DNA of 64,000 nucleotides from Pseudarthrobacter oxydans (GTDB taxonomy: Bacteria > Actinomycetota > Actinomycetes > Actinomycetales > Micrococcaceae), in contig NZ_JABTYH010000012.1 of assembly GCF_013314975.1 (NCBI RefSeq), positions 59,118 to 123,117 on the forward strand, written 5' to 3'. How positions within the stretch are numbered: position 1 is the stretch's first letter; every line of letters begins with the position of its first letter. The translations under genes were made by a program, and so were the position numbers. The notes beneath the pieces are model-generated. The model ran no database searches and was not told the origin of the DNA. It saw only the letters and a list, made by a program, of their open reading frames with translations. Shown piece after piece: positions 42,203 to 50,206 of the stretch.

Positions 42203-42427
42203 TCAGGCCGTGGCCAGGGGCTTGGCCTGTTCCTCCACATGCCGGATCTCCAGCGCCTCAGGGTCCAGCAGCTTCCGCGTGCCGGTCCTCGCGTCCAGGA
42301 TCCAGAACAGTTCCAGGGCCGGCACCACGTCCATCACCCGCCCCCGGTGGAAAAGTTTGCCGTTATGCCATGCCTCGATTTCGTCGCCGACCCTGAGCTG
42401 GCCGGTGAGAACTCCCTGTGCCTCCAT
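42203..42427 (-). CDS. Small hypothetical protein
   Basis: A 74-residue protein with AGGAGGCGC ahead of ATG 42427. The central strands GQLRVGDEIEAWHNGKLFHRGRVMDV suggest a small beta barrel, resembling DUF1918-like or SH3-like proteins, but I do not assign a family. It precedes a minus-strand series of small genes and the GAF-ANTAR regulator. The longer frame to 42496 lacks a good start. Confidence 0.65.
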   Translation of the reverse strand: MEAQGVLTGQLRVGDEIEAWHNGKLFHRGRVMDVVPALELFWILDARTGTRKLLDPEALEIRHVEEQAKPLATA

Positions 42428-42531
42428 GATGCGCCTCCTGCAGTTGTATCCCCGTAAGAGACAGCATGCCGTGGCCACGTTGCTGAAATGTTTCAATGCG
42501 GTGTTTTTTCTGTGACTATGCTGGCGCCGGC

Positions 42532-42888
42532 TCAGCGTGAGGTGTCTTTGCCGATGTCACCAAGGTGGCGGTCCAGCGTCCCCGCGGTTCCGGTTGGGCC
42601 GGAACCGTTGCCGGCGCCGTTGGTTCCGGATCCGTTGAGCTGGTCCGAGTAGGGGGCATGGAGCGGTGGCCTCTCGTCGATAAGCTCATTTGCGGCCATG
42701 GCCAGGAGGTCGCGCTGGAAGACGGGTAAGGAGATGAGGCCCTGCGAGTAGGCCTGAACCTCGTACTCGCCCGCGGAGCCGCAAATACTGAAGTACCTCA
42801 GCCAGAGTTCCCCCATGCTGATGTCGGCGGCCTTCAGTGCATCATTAAGCTGATTGCGTTGTTCCGGTTCATGAGGATCGAAGCCCAC
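42532..42888 (-). CDS. Hypothetical protein linked to GAF-ANTAR regulator
   Basis: A 118-residue soluble protein. Residues 1-75 are probably helical (ALKAADISMGELWLRYFSICG and LPVFQRDLLAMAANELID); the remainder is a Gly/Asn/Ser-rich disordered tail. It begins 10 bases after the stop of the GAF-ANTAR gene and is probably co-transcribed with it. I recognise no domain; a partner or effector role for the ANTAR protein is only contextual. Confidence 0.65.
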   Translation of the reverse strand: MGFDPHEPEQRNQLNDALKAADISMGELWLRYFSICGSAGEYEVQAYSQGLISLPVFQRDLLAMAANELIDERPPLHAPYSDQLNGSGTNGAGNGSGPTGTAGTLDRHLGDIGKDTSR

Positions 42889-42898
42889 GTCTCACCTC

Positions 42899-43636
42899 TC
42901 AGCGTGCTTCCGGAGGCACCTTGGCGAGCAGCTCTTCACTGACCTCAATCAAGGGGAGACCGGATTCCCGGGCTTTTCTGACAAGTTGCTTCATCGCGTC
43001 GTCCTTGCTGAGGCCCTCGCGTTCCATGAGCGCCCCGCAGGCACGGTTGATGGTGTCCCGGCTGGCCAAGGCCGCCTGGAGATTTCCGTTGATCCTCAGC
43101 AGGGTGTCATCACCCTGGATGTGCGCCAGCAGCGTGGCGGCGGTTCCGGCGAACAGGGACAGGACCCGGCCGCTGTCCTCGTCAAACTGCGCCGGAAGGG
43201 CCGCATAGATTTTCAAGGTTCCGATCCCTTCGTTTCCAAACAGCAGCGGGGCGCTGACCACGGATCGGATCGGCAGGTCGGCTACCGCGGACTGCCAGGC
43301 TGGCCATCGTCCGTCTGTCCCGATGTCGTCGACAATCACCACCCGTTCACTGGCCCAGGCGGTGAAGCACGGGCCCTCGCGGAGGCCGTACTGGGCGGCG
43401 TCCGCCTGCTCCACCACAGGGTCGGTGAAACCGCTGCTGGTTCCCTCGCCGCCTTGGCTGATCAGGGAAACGCCGGTTCCCCCGGCACCGGGTGTTGAGT
43501 CCTTGATGCCGCGGGCCAGCAGGTGGACGGCGTTGCCCGCCTTGTCCCGGGTCAGCAGCATGCCTTTGATGCGGGCTACGGCGAGGGCCAGCTCGTCCAC
43601 GGGCAGTTTGCTGGGTCCCCCGGCCGTGTAGTTCAT
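42899..43636 (-). CDS. GAF and ANTAR domain regulator
   Basis: A 245-residue regulator. A GAF domain (about 25-175) contains REGPCFTAWASERVVIVDDI and IRSVVSAPLLFGNEGIGTLKIYA; its Cys residue sits where some GAF sensors bind ligand or cofactor. An ANTAR domain (about 180-240) contains LASRDTINRACGALMEREGLSKDDAMKQLV. It probably acts on nascent RNA to allow readthrough. It heads a minus-strand pair with the 118-residue protein downstream. Confidence 0.9.
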   Translation of the reverse strand: MNYTAGGPSKLPVDELALAVARIKGMLLTRDKAGNAVHLLARGIKDSTPGAGGTGVSLISQGGEGTSSGFTDPVVEQADAAQYGLREGPCFTAWASERVVIVDDIGTDGRWPAWQSAVADLPIRSVVSAPLLFGNEGIGTLKIYAALPAQFDEDSGRVLSLFAGTAATLLAHIQGDDTLLRINGNLQAALASRDTINRACGALMEREGLSKDDAMKQLVRKARESGLPLIEVSEELLAKVPPEAR

Positions 43637-43727
43637 ACCCTCGCCGGACCTTCCAGTACGGATTCGCAGCCATACAGGACCATGGCGGCCTCGCGCGCAG
43701 CACCGGTGATCTCCGGAGAGAGGGGCA

Positions 43728-43985
43728 TCAAGCCACAGCCGGATAGCTGTAGAGAATGTAGTCAGCCGCGGCCGGGCCGGTCATCCGAAGTTTGCTGTTA
43801 GTCAGGTCAATGCCGCAGCGGTGCATCCCCGCCCGGAAGGCCTGGTCTGGCTTGGGCTCCAGCCCCCTGAGCACGGCCCAGCTGACGTAGAGGCCGTAGA
43901 GGCAGTCGGGCCCGAGGCCGCCGTCGTTGGAAGGATCGAAAACCGTTGCCTGGTCAAGGAACTGCTGGAAGTGCGAGATTGCCAT
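43728..43985 (-). CDS. Conserved-looking small hypothetical protein
   Basis: An 85-residue soluble protein: MAISHFQQFLDQATVFD, then LYGLYVSWAVLRGLEPKPDQAFRAGMHRCGIDL. The pattern of a helix followed by a winged-helix-like stretch recalls small DNA-binding or phage-primase-associated domains, but the match is not strong enough to name. It lies 91 bases upstream of the GAF-ANTAR start. The 340 bases upstream of it, to 44325, hold no gene I can support. Confidence 0.6.
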   Translation of the reverse strand: MAISHFQQFLDQATVFDPSNDGGLGPDCLYGLYVSWAVLRGLEPKPDQAFRAGMHRCGIDLTNSKLRMTGPAAADYILYSYPAVA

Positions 43986-44325
43986 TGTGTGGCCTTTTCA
44001 GGTTCTGCATCCTGCGCCGCCGCGTGGCTACAGCAGCTTCTCCGGGGCCTGTGCAGGAGGCCCGGGAGGGGACGGGAAATGATTACCGTCACACCTCCGA
44101 ATGTACGCGCGCCTACGGGGTAAGTACAGGGGCCGGACCACCTGCGCAGGTGCCCATGCCGGTACGGAGCGGGTGCAGGGCTTCTCTGCTGTGGGCATAC
44201 AGGCCCGGTCCGGAGGAGCCGTGCCGGTAGGATGGAGTGCATTATGGATGACCCTCCTTCACATATGCCCAAGCCCCTCCGCCTTCTGACCGGTTCGCCG
44301 GCCACCACGGGAGAGGGGCGCCTGA

Positions 44326-45687
44326 ATGTATGAATGGATCATGCTCGGTATCGGCCTCGTCCTGACGGTCGGTACCGGTTTCTTTGTTGCCTCCGAGTTC
44401 GCGCTGGTCAATCTGGACCGCAATGACCTCGAAGCCCGCCAGGCCCGCGGGGAAAAGCGGCTGGGCACCACCATCAATGCCCTCAAGATCACCTCGACGC
44501 ACCTTTCCGGCGCGCAGCTGGGCATCACCCTGACCACGCTCCTTACCGGTTACACGTTCGAGCCCGCGATCAGCTCCATGCTCAGCGGCCCCCTGCAGTC
44601 CGCCGGTATTCCGGAGGCCGTGGTTCCCGGCGTTGGAGCGGTGATAGGTATCTTCATTGCCACGGTTTTCTCCATGGTGATCGGCGAACTGGTTCCCAAG
44701 AACTTCGCCTTGGCCCTCCCGCTGGCCACAGCCAAAGTGGTGGTCCCTTTCCAAGCCGTCTTCACCGCGGTGTTCAAGCCCGTGATCCTGCTGTTCAACA
44801 ACACCGCCAACAAAATCATCCGGTCCTTCGGAATCGAGCCAAAGGAAGAGCTGTCCGGTGCCCGGAGCGCCGAGGAGCTGAGCTCGCTGGTGCGCCGGTC
44901 CGCCATGGAAGGCGTGCTTGACCAGGACCATGCGGTACTGCTGCACCGGACGCTCCGGTTCTCCGAGCACTCCGCCGCGGACGTCATGACCCCCCGCGTC
45001 CGGATGACAGCAGTCAACGCCGATGACACCGCAGAGGACATCGTCGCCCTTGCCACGACCACCGGCTACTCCCGCTTCCCGGTCATCGGAGAGGACCGCG
45101 ACGACGTGCAGGGCGTGCTCCACGTGAAGCAGGCGTTCGCCGTGGACCTCGCGGACCGGTCCCGCGTGATCGCGTCTGAACTGATGATCGAGCCGCTGCG
45201 GGTGCCGGAATCCATGGGCGTGGATACGCTCCTGGTCCTGCTGCGCCGGCAGGGCCTGCAGGTGGCCATCGTCTCCGATGAACACGGCGGAACCGCCGGC
45301 ATCGTGACGCTGGAGGACCTGGTGGAAGAGATTGTCGGGGAGCTTGAAGACGAGCACGACCGCGCCCGCACCGGCGTGGTGCGGACGGGACGGTCCATCA
45401 CCTTTGACGCGTCCCTGCGGCCTGACGAACTCTTGGACCGGACGGGGATTACCGTCCCTGACGGGGAGGAATACGACACCCTGGCCGGGTTTGTCACGGA
45501 CCAGCTGGACCGGATTCCGGAACTGGGTGATGAAGTAGAGATCGACGGCGGGACCCTCCGGGTGGAGCGCGTCCTGGGTACGCACGTGGAGCGGATCCGC
45601 TTCACCCCTGACGCCTCACAGGACGCGCCCCGGAGCGCCCACGACCGCATCATTGATGACCTCACGCAGGAGCTGACCCATGAGTGA
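44326..45687 (+). CDS. CNNM/CorC-type (hemolysin-like) membrane protein with DUF21 and CBS domains
   Basis: A 453-residue protein. The DUF21 transmembrane domain spans about 1-190 (GTGFFVASEFALVNLDRNDL, VFSMVIGELVPKNFALALP). A CBS pair follows (about 210-335: ADVMTPRVRMTAVNADDTAEDI; GTAGIVTLEDLVEEIVGELEDE), then a CorC_HlyC domain (about 350-435). CNNM/CorC proteins mediate or regulate Mg2+ export; the hemolysin name is historical. A second, shorter paralogue starts within its last 8 bases, giving translational coupling. Confidence 0.92.
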   Translation: MYEWIMLGIGLVLTVGTGFFVASEFALVNLDRNDLEARQARGEKRLGTTINALKITSTHLSGAQLGITLTTLLTGYTFEPAISSMLSGPLQSAGIPEAVVPGVGAVIGIFIATVFSMVIGELVPKNFALALPLATAKVVVPFQAVFTAVFKPVILLFNNTANKIIRSFGIEPKEELSGARSAEELSSLVRRSAMEGVLDQDHAVLLHRTLRFSEHSAADVMTPRVRMTAVNADDTAEDIVALATTTGYSRFPVIGEDRDDVQGVLHVKQAFAVDLADRSRVIASELMIEPLRVPESMGVDTLLVLLRRQGLQVAIVSDEHGGTAGIVTLEDLVEEIVGELEDEHDRARTGVVRTGRSITFDASLRPDELLDRTGITVPDGEEYDTLAGFVTDQLDRIPELGDEVEIDGGTLRVERVLGTHVERIRFTPDASQDAPRSAHDRIIDDLTQELTHE

Positions 45688-46720
45688 ATACCTTCCCGGC
45701 ATTATCTGGCTGGTGGTGCTCCTTGTGGTCAACGCGTTCTTCGTCGGGGCTGAGTTTGCCGTCATATCGGCACGCCGCTCGCAGATCGAGCCCAAGGCAG
45801 AAGCCGGCAGCAAGGCCGCCAAGACCACGCTGTGGGCCATGGAGCATGCCACGCTGATGCTGGCCACCAGCCAGCTGGGTATTACTGTCTGTTCCCTGGT
45901 GATCCTCAACGTCTCCGAACCTGCCATCCACCACCTGCTGGAAATCCCGCTGGGCCTGACGTCCCTGTCTTACGAGGCAATCAGCATCATTGCCTTCGTC
46001 ACCGCTCTGTTGCTGGTCACCTTCCTGCACGTGGTGCTCGGAGAGATGGTCCCCAAAAACATCTCCTTCTCCGTTCCAACAAGGGCAGCCCTGATCCTGG
46101 CCCCGCCGCTGGTGATGGTGGCGCGCATCTTCAAGCCGGTGATCTGGACGCTGAACGGCATCGCCAACTCCATCCTGCGCCTGTTCAAGGTGGAGCCGAA
46201 GGACGAGGCCACCAGCGCCTACACGCTGGATGAGGTGGCGAACATCGTGGAGCAGTCCACCCGCGACGGCATGCTGACGGACACCACCGGAACGCTGAGT
46301 GCCGCGTTCGAATTCACGGCCAAGACTGTGGCGGACGTGGAGGTTCCCATCTCCGAGATGGTGCTGCTGCCGGAGTCCGCCACGCCCGCTGACATCCAGC
46401 GCGCCGTGGCCGGGCACGGATTCTCCCGGTATATCCTCACCAATGACGACGGCGAGCCCTCCGGGTACCTGCACCTCAAGGACGTCATGGACCTGACCAC
46501 GCAGGAGAAGTTCACCCAGCGTGTGCCGGCCAAGCGCATACGGCGCCTGGCGTCCGCCTTCAGCGGCAGCGAGCTTGAGGACGCGCTGGCCACCATGCGC
46601 CGTACCGGTGCCCACGTTGCACGGGTCTTCGATGCGAAGGGCAACACCACCGGTGTCCTGTTCCTGGAGGACATCATCGAGGAACTGGTGGGCGAGGTCC
46701 AGGACGCCACCAGCGCCTGA
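45680..46720 (+). CDS. CNNM/CorC-type membrane protein lacking the CorC_HlyC domain
   Basis: A 346-residue paralogue of the preceding protein: DUF21 domain (AFFVGAEFAVISARRSQIEPK; HVVLGEMVPKNISFSVP) and a CBS pair ending GVLFLEDIIEELVGEVQ. The C-terminal CorC_HlyC domain is missing. Paired long and short members are frequent in actinobacteria and may form heteromers. ATG 45680 follows CAGGAG inside the first gene. A hairpin terminator lies downstream. Confidence 0.92.
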   Translation: MSEYLPGIIWLVVLLVVNAFFVGAEFAVISARRSQIEPKAEAGSKAAKTTLWAMEHATLMLATSQLGITVCSLVILNVSEPAIHHLLEIPLGLTSLSYEAISIIAFVTALLLVTFLHVVLGEMVPKNISFSVPTRAALILAPPLVMVARIFKPVIWTLNGIANSILRLFKVEPKDEATSAYTLDEVANIVEQSTRDGMLTDTTGTLSAAFEFTAKTVADVEVPISEMVLLPESATPADIQRAVAGHGFSRYILTNDDGEPSGYLHLKDVMDLTTQEKFTQRVPAKRIRRLASAFSGSELEDALATMRRTGAHVARVFDAKGNTTGVLFLEDIIEELVGEVQDATSA

Positions 46721-46768
46721 GTCGCCGAGGCGTCACGGCCGCAGCACCGCAGCACCACAGCCACGAAG

Positions 46769-46796
46769 GCGCCGCTCCGTCACGGAGCGGCGTCTT
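46769..46796 (+). terminator. Terminator after the CNNM/CorC pair
   Basis: GCGCCGCTCCGT and CACGGAGCGGCG form a tight hairpin followed by TCTTCC on the plus strand. The following gene is on the same strand and has its own operator. Confidence 0.7.
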
Positions 46797-46854
46797 CCAT
46801 CGTTAACAGGGCCGGCCAACGGCGCAGGACACAATGGCAGGCCAGGCTTATGAT

Positions 46855-46882
46855 GAGTGCATATACGTGCACATATGCACTC
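46855..46882. promoter_or_regulatory. ArsR/SmtB-type palindromic operator
   Basis: GAGTGCATAT (46855-46864) and ATATGCACTC (46873-46882) are perfect complements around ACGTGCAC, immediately before the ribosome site of the MFS gene. The repeated TGCA/ATAT form is typical of ArsR-family operators, and an ArsR gene closes the operon. Confidence 0.7.
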
Positions 46883-46896
46883 AAGGAGTGGGCTGG

Positions 46897-48180
46897 ATGT
46901 TTTCGGTTCTGCGGAACGCAACGTACCGGAGGCTTTTCGCCGCCCAAATCGTGGCGCTGATCGGCACGGGCCTGCTGACGGTCGCGCTGGGGCTGCTGGC
47001 CTACGACCTGGCTGGGGGCAATGCCGGCGCGGTGCTCGGTACAGCACTGACCATCAAGATGCTTGCATACGTGGGCCTGGCGCCGGTGATCAATGCGCTG
47101 CTGGCCCGCTGGCCGAAGAAACCGGTCCTGGTCGGCGCCGACCTAGTGCGCGCCGCAATGGCCCTGTCCCTGCCGTTCATCACCGAAGCCTGGCAGATCT
47201 ACGTGGTGATTTTCCTGCTGCAGTCTGCCTCTGCCACGTTCACCCCGGCCTTCCAGTCGCTGATCCCCACCGTCCTTCCGGACGAGCGGGACTATACGCG
47301 GGCGTTGTCGCTGTCCCGGCTGGCCTACGACATGGAGGCGCTGGCCAGCCCGGCGCTGGCCGCGGTGCTGCTCACCGTCATGAGCTACAACAACCTGTTC
47401 CTGGGCACCGTGGCAGGGTTCCTGTTCTCCGCCGCCATGGTGGCCATGTCCGTCCTGCCACGGGTCTCCGCCGCGGAGGCGCCGCAGGCCTCGCTCTGGC
47501 ACAGGACCACGCTCGGCGCCAGGATCTTCTGGCGGAGCCGGCGGCTCAGGTCGCTGCTGGCACTGAACCTGGTGGTCGCGGCCCCCACAACCCTGGTGCT
47601 GGTGAACACGGTGGTCTATGTCCGCGATGTCCTGCAGCGGCCGGACACGGACCTTGCCCTTGCCCTGGCCTGCTTCGGCGTGGGCTCCATGGCCGTTGCA
47701 TTGTCCGCCCCGCCGCTGCTGGAACGCCTGGGTGACCGGACGGTGATGCTCACCGGGGCCGCCGTCGTTCCCCTTGTCCTGGCCGGCGCCGTCGCCATTT
47801 CCTGGACCGCACCCCGCAGCGGATGGTGGCTGCTGCTCACCGTGTGGTTCATCATGGGCGCGGCCAACTCCACCATCCTCACGCCGTCGTCGAGACTGCT
47901 GCGGGAAGCCTCCACCGAGGACACCCGGGCGTATGTCTTCACGGCGCAGTTCTCGCTCTCGCACGCCTGCTACATCCTGGCCTATCCGCTGGCCGGCTGG
48001 GTGGGAGCAGTGGCCGGTTTGGGCTGGGCTGCGGCGGGGCTGACAATTGTTGCGATGATAGGCAGTGCAGGAGCATTCCTGTCCTGGCCCCGGCATGATG
48101 CCGCAGGGACCGGGGACCGTGCAGGGGAGGAGCAGGACAGTGGCCAGCCAGCCCCGCAGCGAAGCCGCGCCCGCCGCTGA
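46897..48180 (+). CDS. MFS transporter
   Basis: A 427-residue major facilitator protein with twelve predicted membrane segments: N-terminal FRNATYRRLFAAQIVALIGTGLL-type start, central loop around 195-215 and cytoplasmic Arg-rich tail. It resembles MFS members encoded with ArsR regulators, which often export metals or small toxicants, but the substrate is unknown. ATG 46897 follows CAAGGAG; the operator directly upstream implies ArsR control. The ArsR gene begins inside its 3' end. Confidence 0.88.
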   Translation: MFSVLRNATYRRLFAAQIVALIGTGLLTVALGLLAYDLAGGNAGAVLGTALTIKMLAYVGLAPVINALLARWPKKPVLVGADLVRAAMALSLPFITEAWQIYVVIFLLQSASATFTPAFQSLIPTVLPDERDYTRALSLSRLAYDMEALASPALAAVLLTVMSYNNLFLGTVAGFLFSAAMVAMSVLPRVSAAEAPQASLWHRTTLGARIFWRSRRLRSLLALNLVVAAPTTLVLVNTVVYVRDVLQRPDTDLALALACFGVGSMAVALSAPPLLERLGDRTVMLTGAAVVPLVLAGAVAISWTAPRSGWWLLLTVWFIMGAANSTILTPSSRLLREASTEDTRAYVFTAQFSLSHACYILAYPLAGWVGAVAGLGWAAAGLTIVAMIGSAGAFLSWPRHDAAGTGDRAGEEQDSGQPAPQRSRARR

Positions 48181-48517
48181 CGTCCCGTCCCTGGTCCACC
48201 AGGTAACCCCGGGTCCGGAGCTGCTGGAGGCGGCGTCCGCCACCCTCCGGATGCTGGCCGAGCCCACGCGCCTCCACCTGCTCTGGCAGTTGTCGCAGGG
48301 CCCCAAGACCGTGACCGAGCTGACGGCCGCCGTCGGGGTGCCCCGCACGGTGGCAAGCCAGCACCTGGCAAAACTCCGTTTCAGCGGGTTGGTGGACACG
48401 CGCAAGGACGGCCGCCACGTGATCTATTCCCTGCGCGACGGGCACCTGGTGCGGCTCATCCGCGAAACCATCAACCACGCGGACCACCGCATCACCGGCG
48501 AACCCACCCACGGCTGA
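48140..48517 (+). CDS. ArsR family transcriptional regulator
   Basis: A 125-residue winged-helix protein: ATLRMLAEPTRLHLLWQLSQGP, recognition helix region VGVPRTVASQHLAKLRFSGLV and wing RKDGRHVIYSL. No Cys-rich metal site such as CxC is present in the alpha-3 region. A C-terminal cluster of His/Asp (HADHRIT) resembles the alpha-5 metal site seen in Zn/Ni/Co sensors. GTG 48140 with GGGAGGAG upstream is preferred; it overlaps the MFS gene by 41 bases. The likely target is the 46855-46882 palindrome. Confidence 0.88.
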   Translation: MASQPRSEAAPAADVPSLVHQVTPGPELLEAASATLRMLAEPTRLHLLWQLSQGPKTVTELTAAVGVPRTVASQHLAKLRFSGLVDTRKDGRHVIYSLRDGHLVRLIRETINHADHRITGEPTHG

Positions 48518-48646
48518 CGCTTTGAAAAGGGGGTGTGCCGCAGCTCACCGCGCAAATTGATCAGCACCCTTAGTGATTTGTGGTTACGATGGGAACGTAA
48601 GCCGCTGGCAGGACGCCGGCGGGAGCCGACCGTAGGGAGAAACACC

Positions 48647-48823
48647 ATGGGTTTGGACGACAAGATTGGTAACGCAGCCGAGAAGCTTGGCGGCAAGGGT
48701 AAAGAGGCCGCCGGAGAAGCAACCGGTGACGACCGCCTGAAGGCCGAAGGCCAGACCGACCAGGCCAAGGGCGACCTGAAGCAGGCCGGCGAAAAGGTCA
48801 AGGACGCTTTCAAGAAGGACTGA
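48647..48823 (+). CDS. CsbD family stress protein
   Basis: A 58-residue hydrophilic, Lys/Asp/Gly-rich helical protein of the CsbD family (MGLDDKIGNAAEKLGGKGKEA, LKAEGQTDQAKGDLKQAGEKVKDA). CsbD proteins belong to general stress regulons, but their molecular role is unknown. ATG 48647 follows AGGGAG. Upstream, TTGTGGTTAC and GATGGGAAC (about 48580-48598) may be a stress-sigma promoter. A terminator follows. Confidence 0.93.
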   Translation: MGLDDKIGNAAEKLGGKGKEAAGEATGDDRLKAEGQTDQAKGDLKQAGEKVKDAFKKD

Positions 48824-48838
48824 TTCCGGTCTACCAGC

Positions 48839-48877
48839 AAGGGGTGCGGTTCCGCTGGAGCCGCACCCCTTGCTTTT
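48839..48877 (+). terminator. Intrinsic terminator after csbD-like gene
   Basis: AAGGGGTGCGG and CCGCACCCCTT pair around a short loop TTCCGCTGGAG, with TGCTTTT following. A typical rho-independent structure. Confidence 0.88.
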
Positions 48878-49009
48878 AACTGAAGGGCCGGGCAGCTGCC
48901 GTCCGTTGTTTCAGCCAGGACAGTCCGTGAGAGGTTTAGGTAGCCTGCGCGGCGTCGCCGATGCCACTTTTCGCAGCACCAGCGCTTGCTGAACCAGGGA
49001 GACAACTGA

Positions 49010-50206
49010 ATGCAGACTCAAAACCGGGCAAACCCGTGGCAGGACGGTCTTGGCCGGGTGAGCATCAGGGCAGGCCAGCTGCTGATGCTCCTGGCCCTTA
49101 CCGCCGTCCTCATCTACGGGCTCATCCAGGTGCGGCTGGTGGTCATTCCCCTGCTGCTGGCGCTGATCCTGGCCGCTGCCATCGCACCGCTGGTGAACTG
49201 GCTCAGAAGGAAAGGCTGGCCCAGTGCGGCGGCCACCGGCTTCTCCTTCCTGCTGCTCCTGCTGGCCCTGGGTGGACTGGTCACGGCCATTGTTTTCGCC
49301 GTGATCGGCCAGTCGGGCGAACTTGCCCGCAGCGCCACGGCGGGATTCGACCAGGTCTACGCCTTTGTCCGGACCGGCCCCATTCCGGTCGATGACCAAC
49401 AGATCCAGCAGGCACGTGACGCCGTGCTGGACTTCGTCACCAGCAGCACCGCGGGCGCCGGTGTTGTCACCGGCCTCAGCGCGGCAGGGACCTTCATCAC
49501 CGGCGCCCTGCTCATGGCCGTAATCCTCTTCTTCTTCCTCAAGGACGGAGAGCGCATCTGGGCGTTCATCCTGCGCGCCTTCAAGGGCACGCGGCTGGTG
49601 AAGGCAAGGCGCGTGGGGCAGGACAGCCTCGCGGTACTTGGCGGGTACGTCCGGGGAACGGCCATCGTGGCCATCGTTGACGCGTTCTTCATCGGGTTGG
49701 CCCTGGTTGTCCTCGGAGTTCCGCTCGCCCTGCCGCTGGCTGCCATCGTGTTCATCGGCGCCTTTATCCCCCTGGTGGGAGCCACCCTCGCCGGCGTGCT
49801 GGCAGCCCTCGTGGCCCTGGTGGCCAACGGGCCTGTCACGGCCCTGATCGTGATCATCGTCGTCATTGTTGTCAACCAGCTCGAAGGCAACTTCCTGCAG
49901 CCGGTGGTCATGGGGCGCACTCTCAGCGTGCACGCCCTCGTCATCCTGCTGGCACTCACAGCCGGAACCATCCTGGCGGGCATCATCGGCGCCATCCTCT
50001 CCGTTCCCCTGGCGGCCGTCATCTGGGCCGCAATCAAAGCATGGAACGAAAAAACAGACGCCCAAATCACGGCGGAGGATGTTTCAATAGCCGAGCAGGA
50101 GACCTCCCGGGACGCACACGGCCGGCTGTCCGCCGCTGCGGCAACGGACCACCCTTCGCGGGAACCGGCATCCCACGGCGGCGCGGGACAGGGAAGCGAG
50201 GAATAA
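49010..50206 (+). CDS. AI-2E family transporter
   Basis: A 398-residue polytopic membrane protein of the AI-2E/PerM family, with about eight hydrophobic segments. Diagnostic stretches are LLLALILAAAIAPLVNWLRRKG near the N-terminus and VNQLEGNFLQPVVMGRTLSVHALVILLAL in the C-terminal half. Family members include exporters and Na+/H+ antiporters; a role in quorum signalling should not be assumed. The cytoplasmic tail is Ser/Ala/Gly-rich. The DUF2254 gene begins at the base after its stop. Confidence 0.9.
   Translation: MQTQNRANPWQDGLGRVSIRAGQLLMLLALTAVLIYGLIQVRLVVIPLLLALILAAAIAPLVNWLRRKGWPSAAATGFSFLLLLLALGGLVTAIVFAVIGQSGELARSATAGFDQVYAFVRTGPIPVDDQQIQQARDAVLDFVTSSTAGAGVVTGLSAAGTFITGALLMAVILFFFLKDGERIWAFILRAFKGTRLVKARRVGQDSLAVLGGYVRGTAIVAIVDAFFIGLALVVLGVPLALPLAAIVFIGAFIPLVGATLAGVLAALVALVANGPVTALIVIIVVIVVNQLEGNFLQPVVMGRTLSVHALVILLALTAGTILAGIIGAILSVPLAAVIWAAIKAWNEKTDAQITAEDVSIAEQETSRDAHGRLSAAAATDHPSREPASHGGAGQGSEE

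Noticed and set aside
43986..44325. A gene in the 340-base gap before the CNNM/CorC pair
   Set aside because: Frames on both strands are short, lack ribosome sites and give Arg/Pro-rich shadow-type translations. I see no convincing gene, RNA or repeat there.
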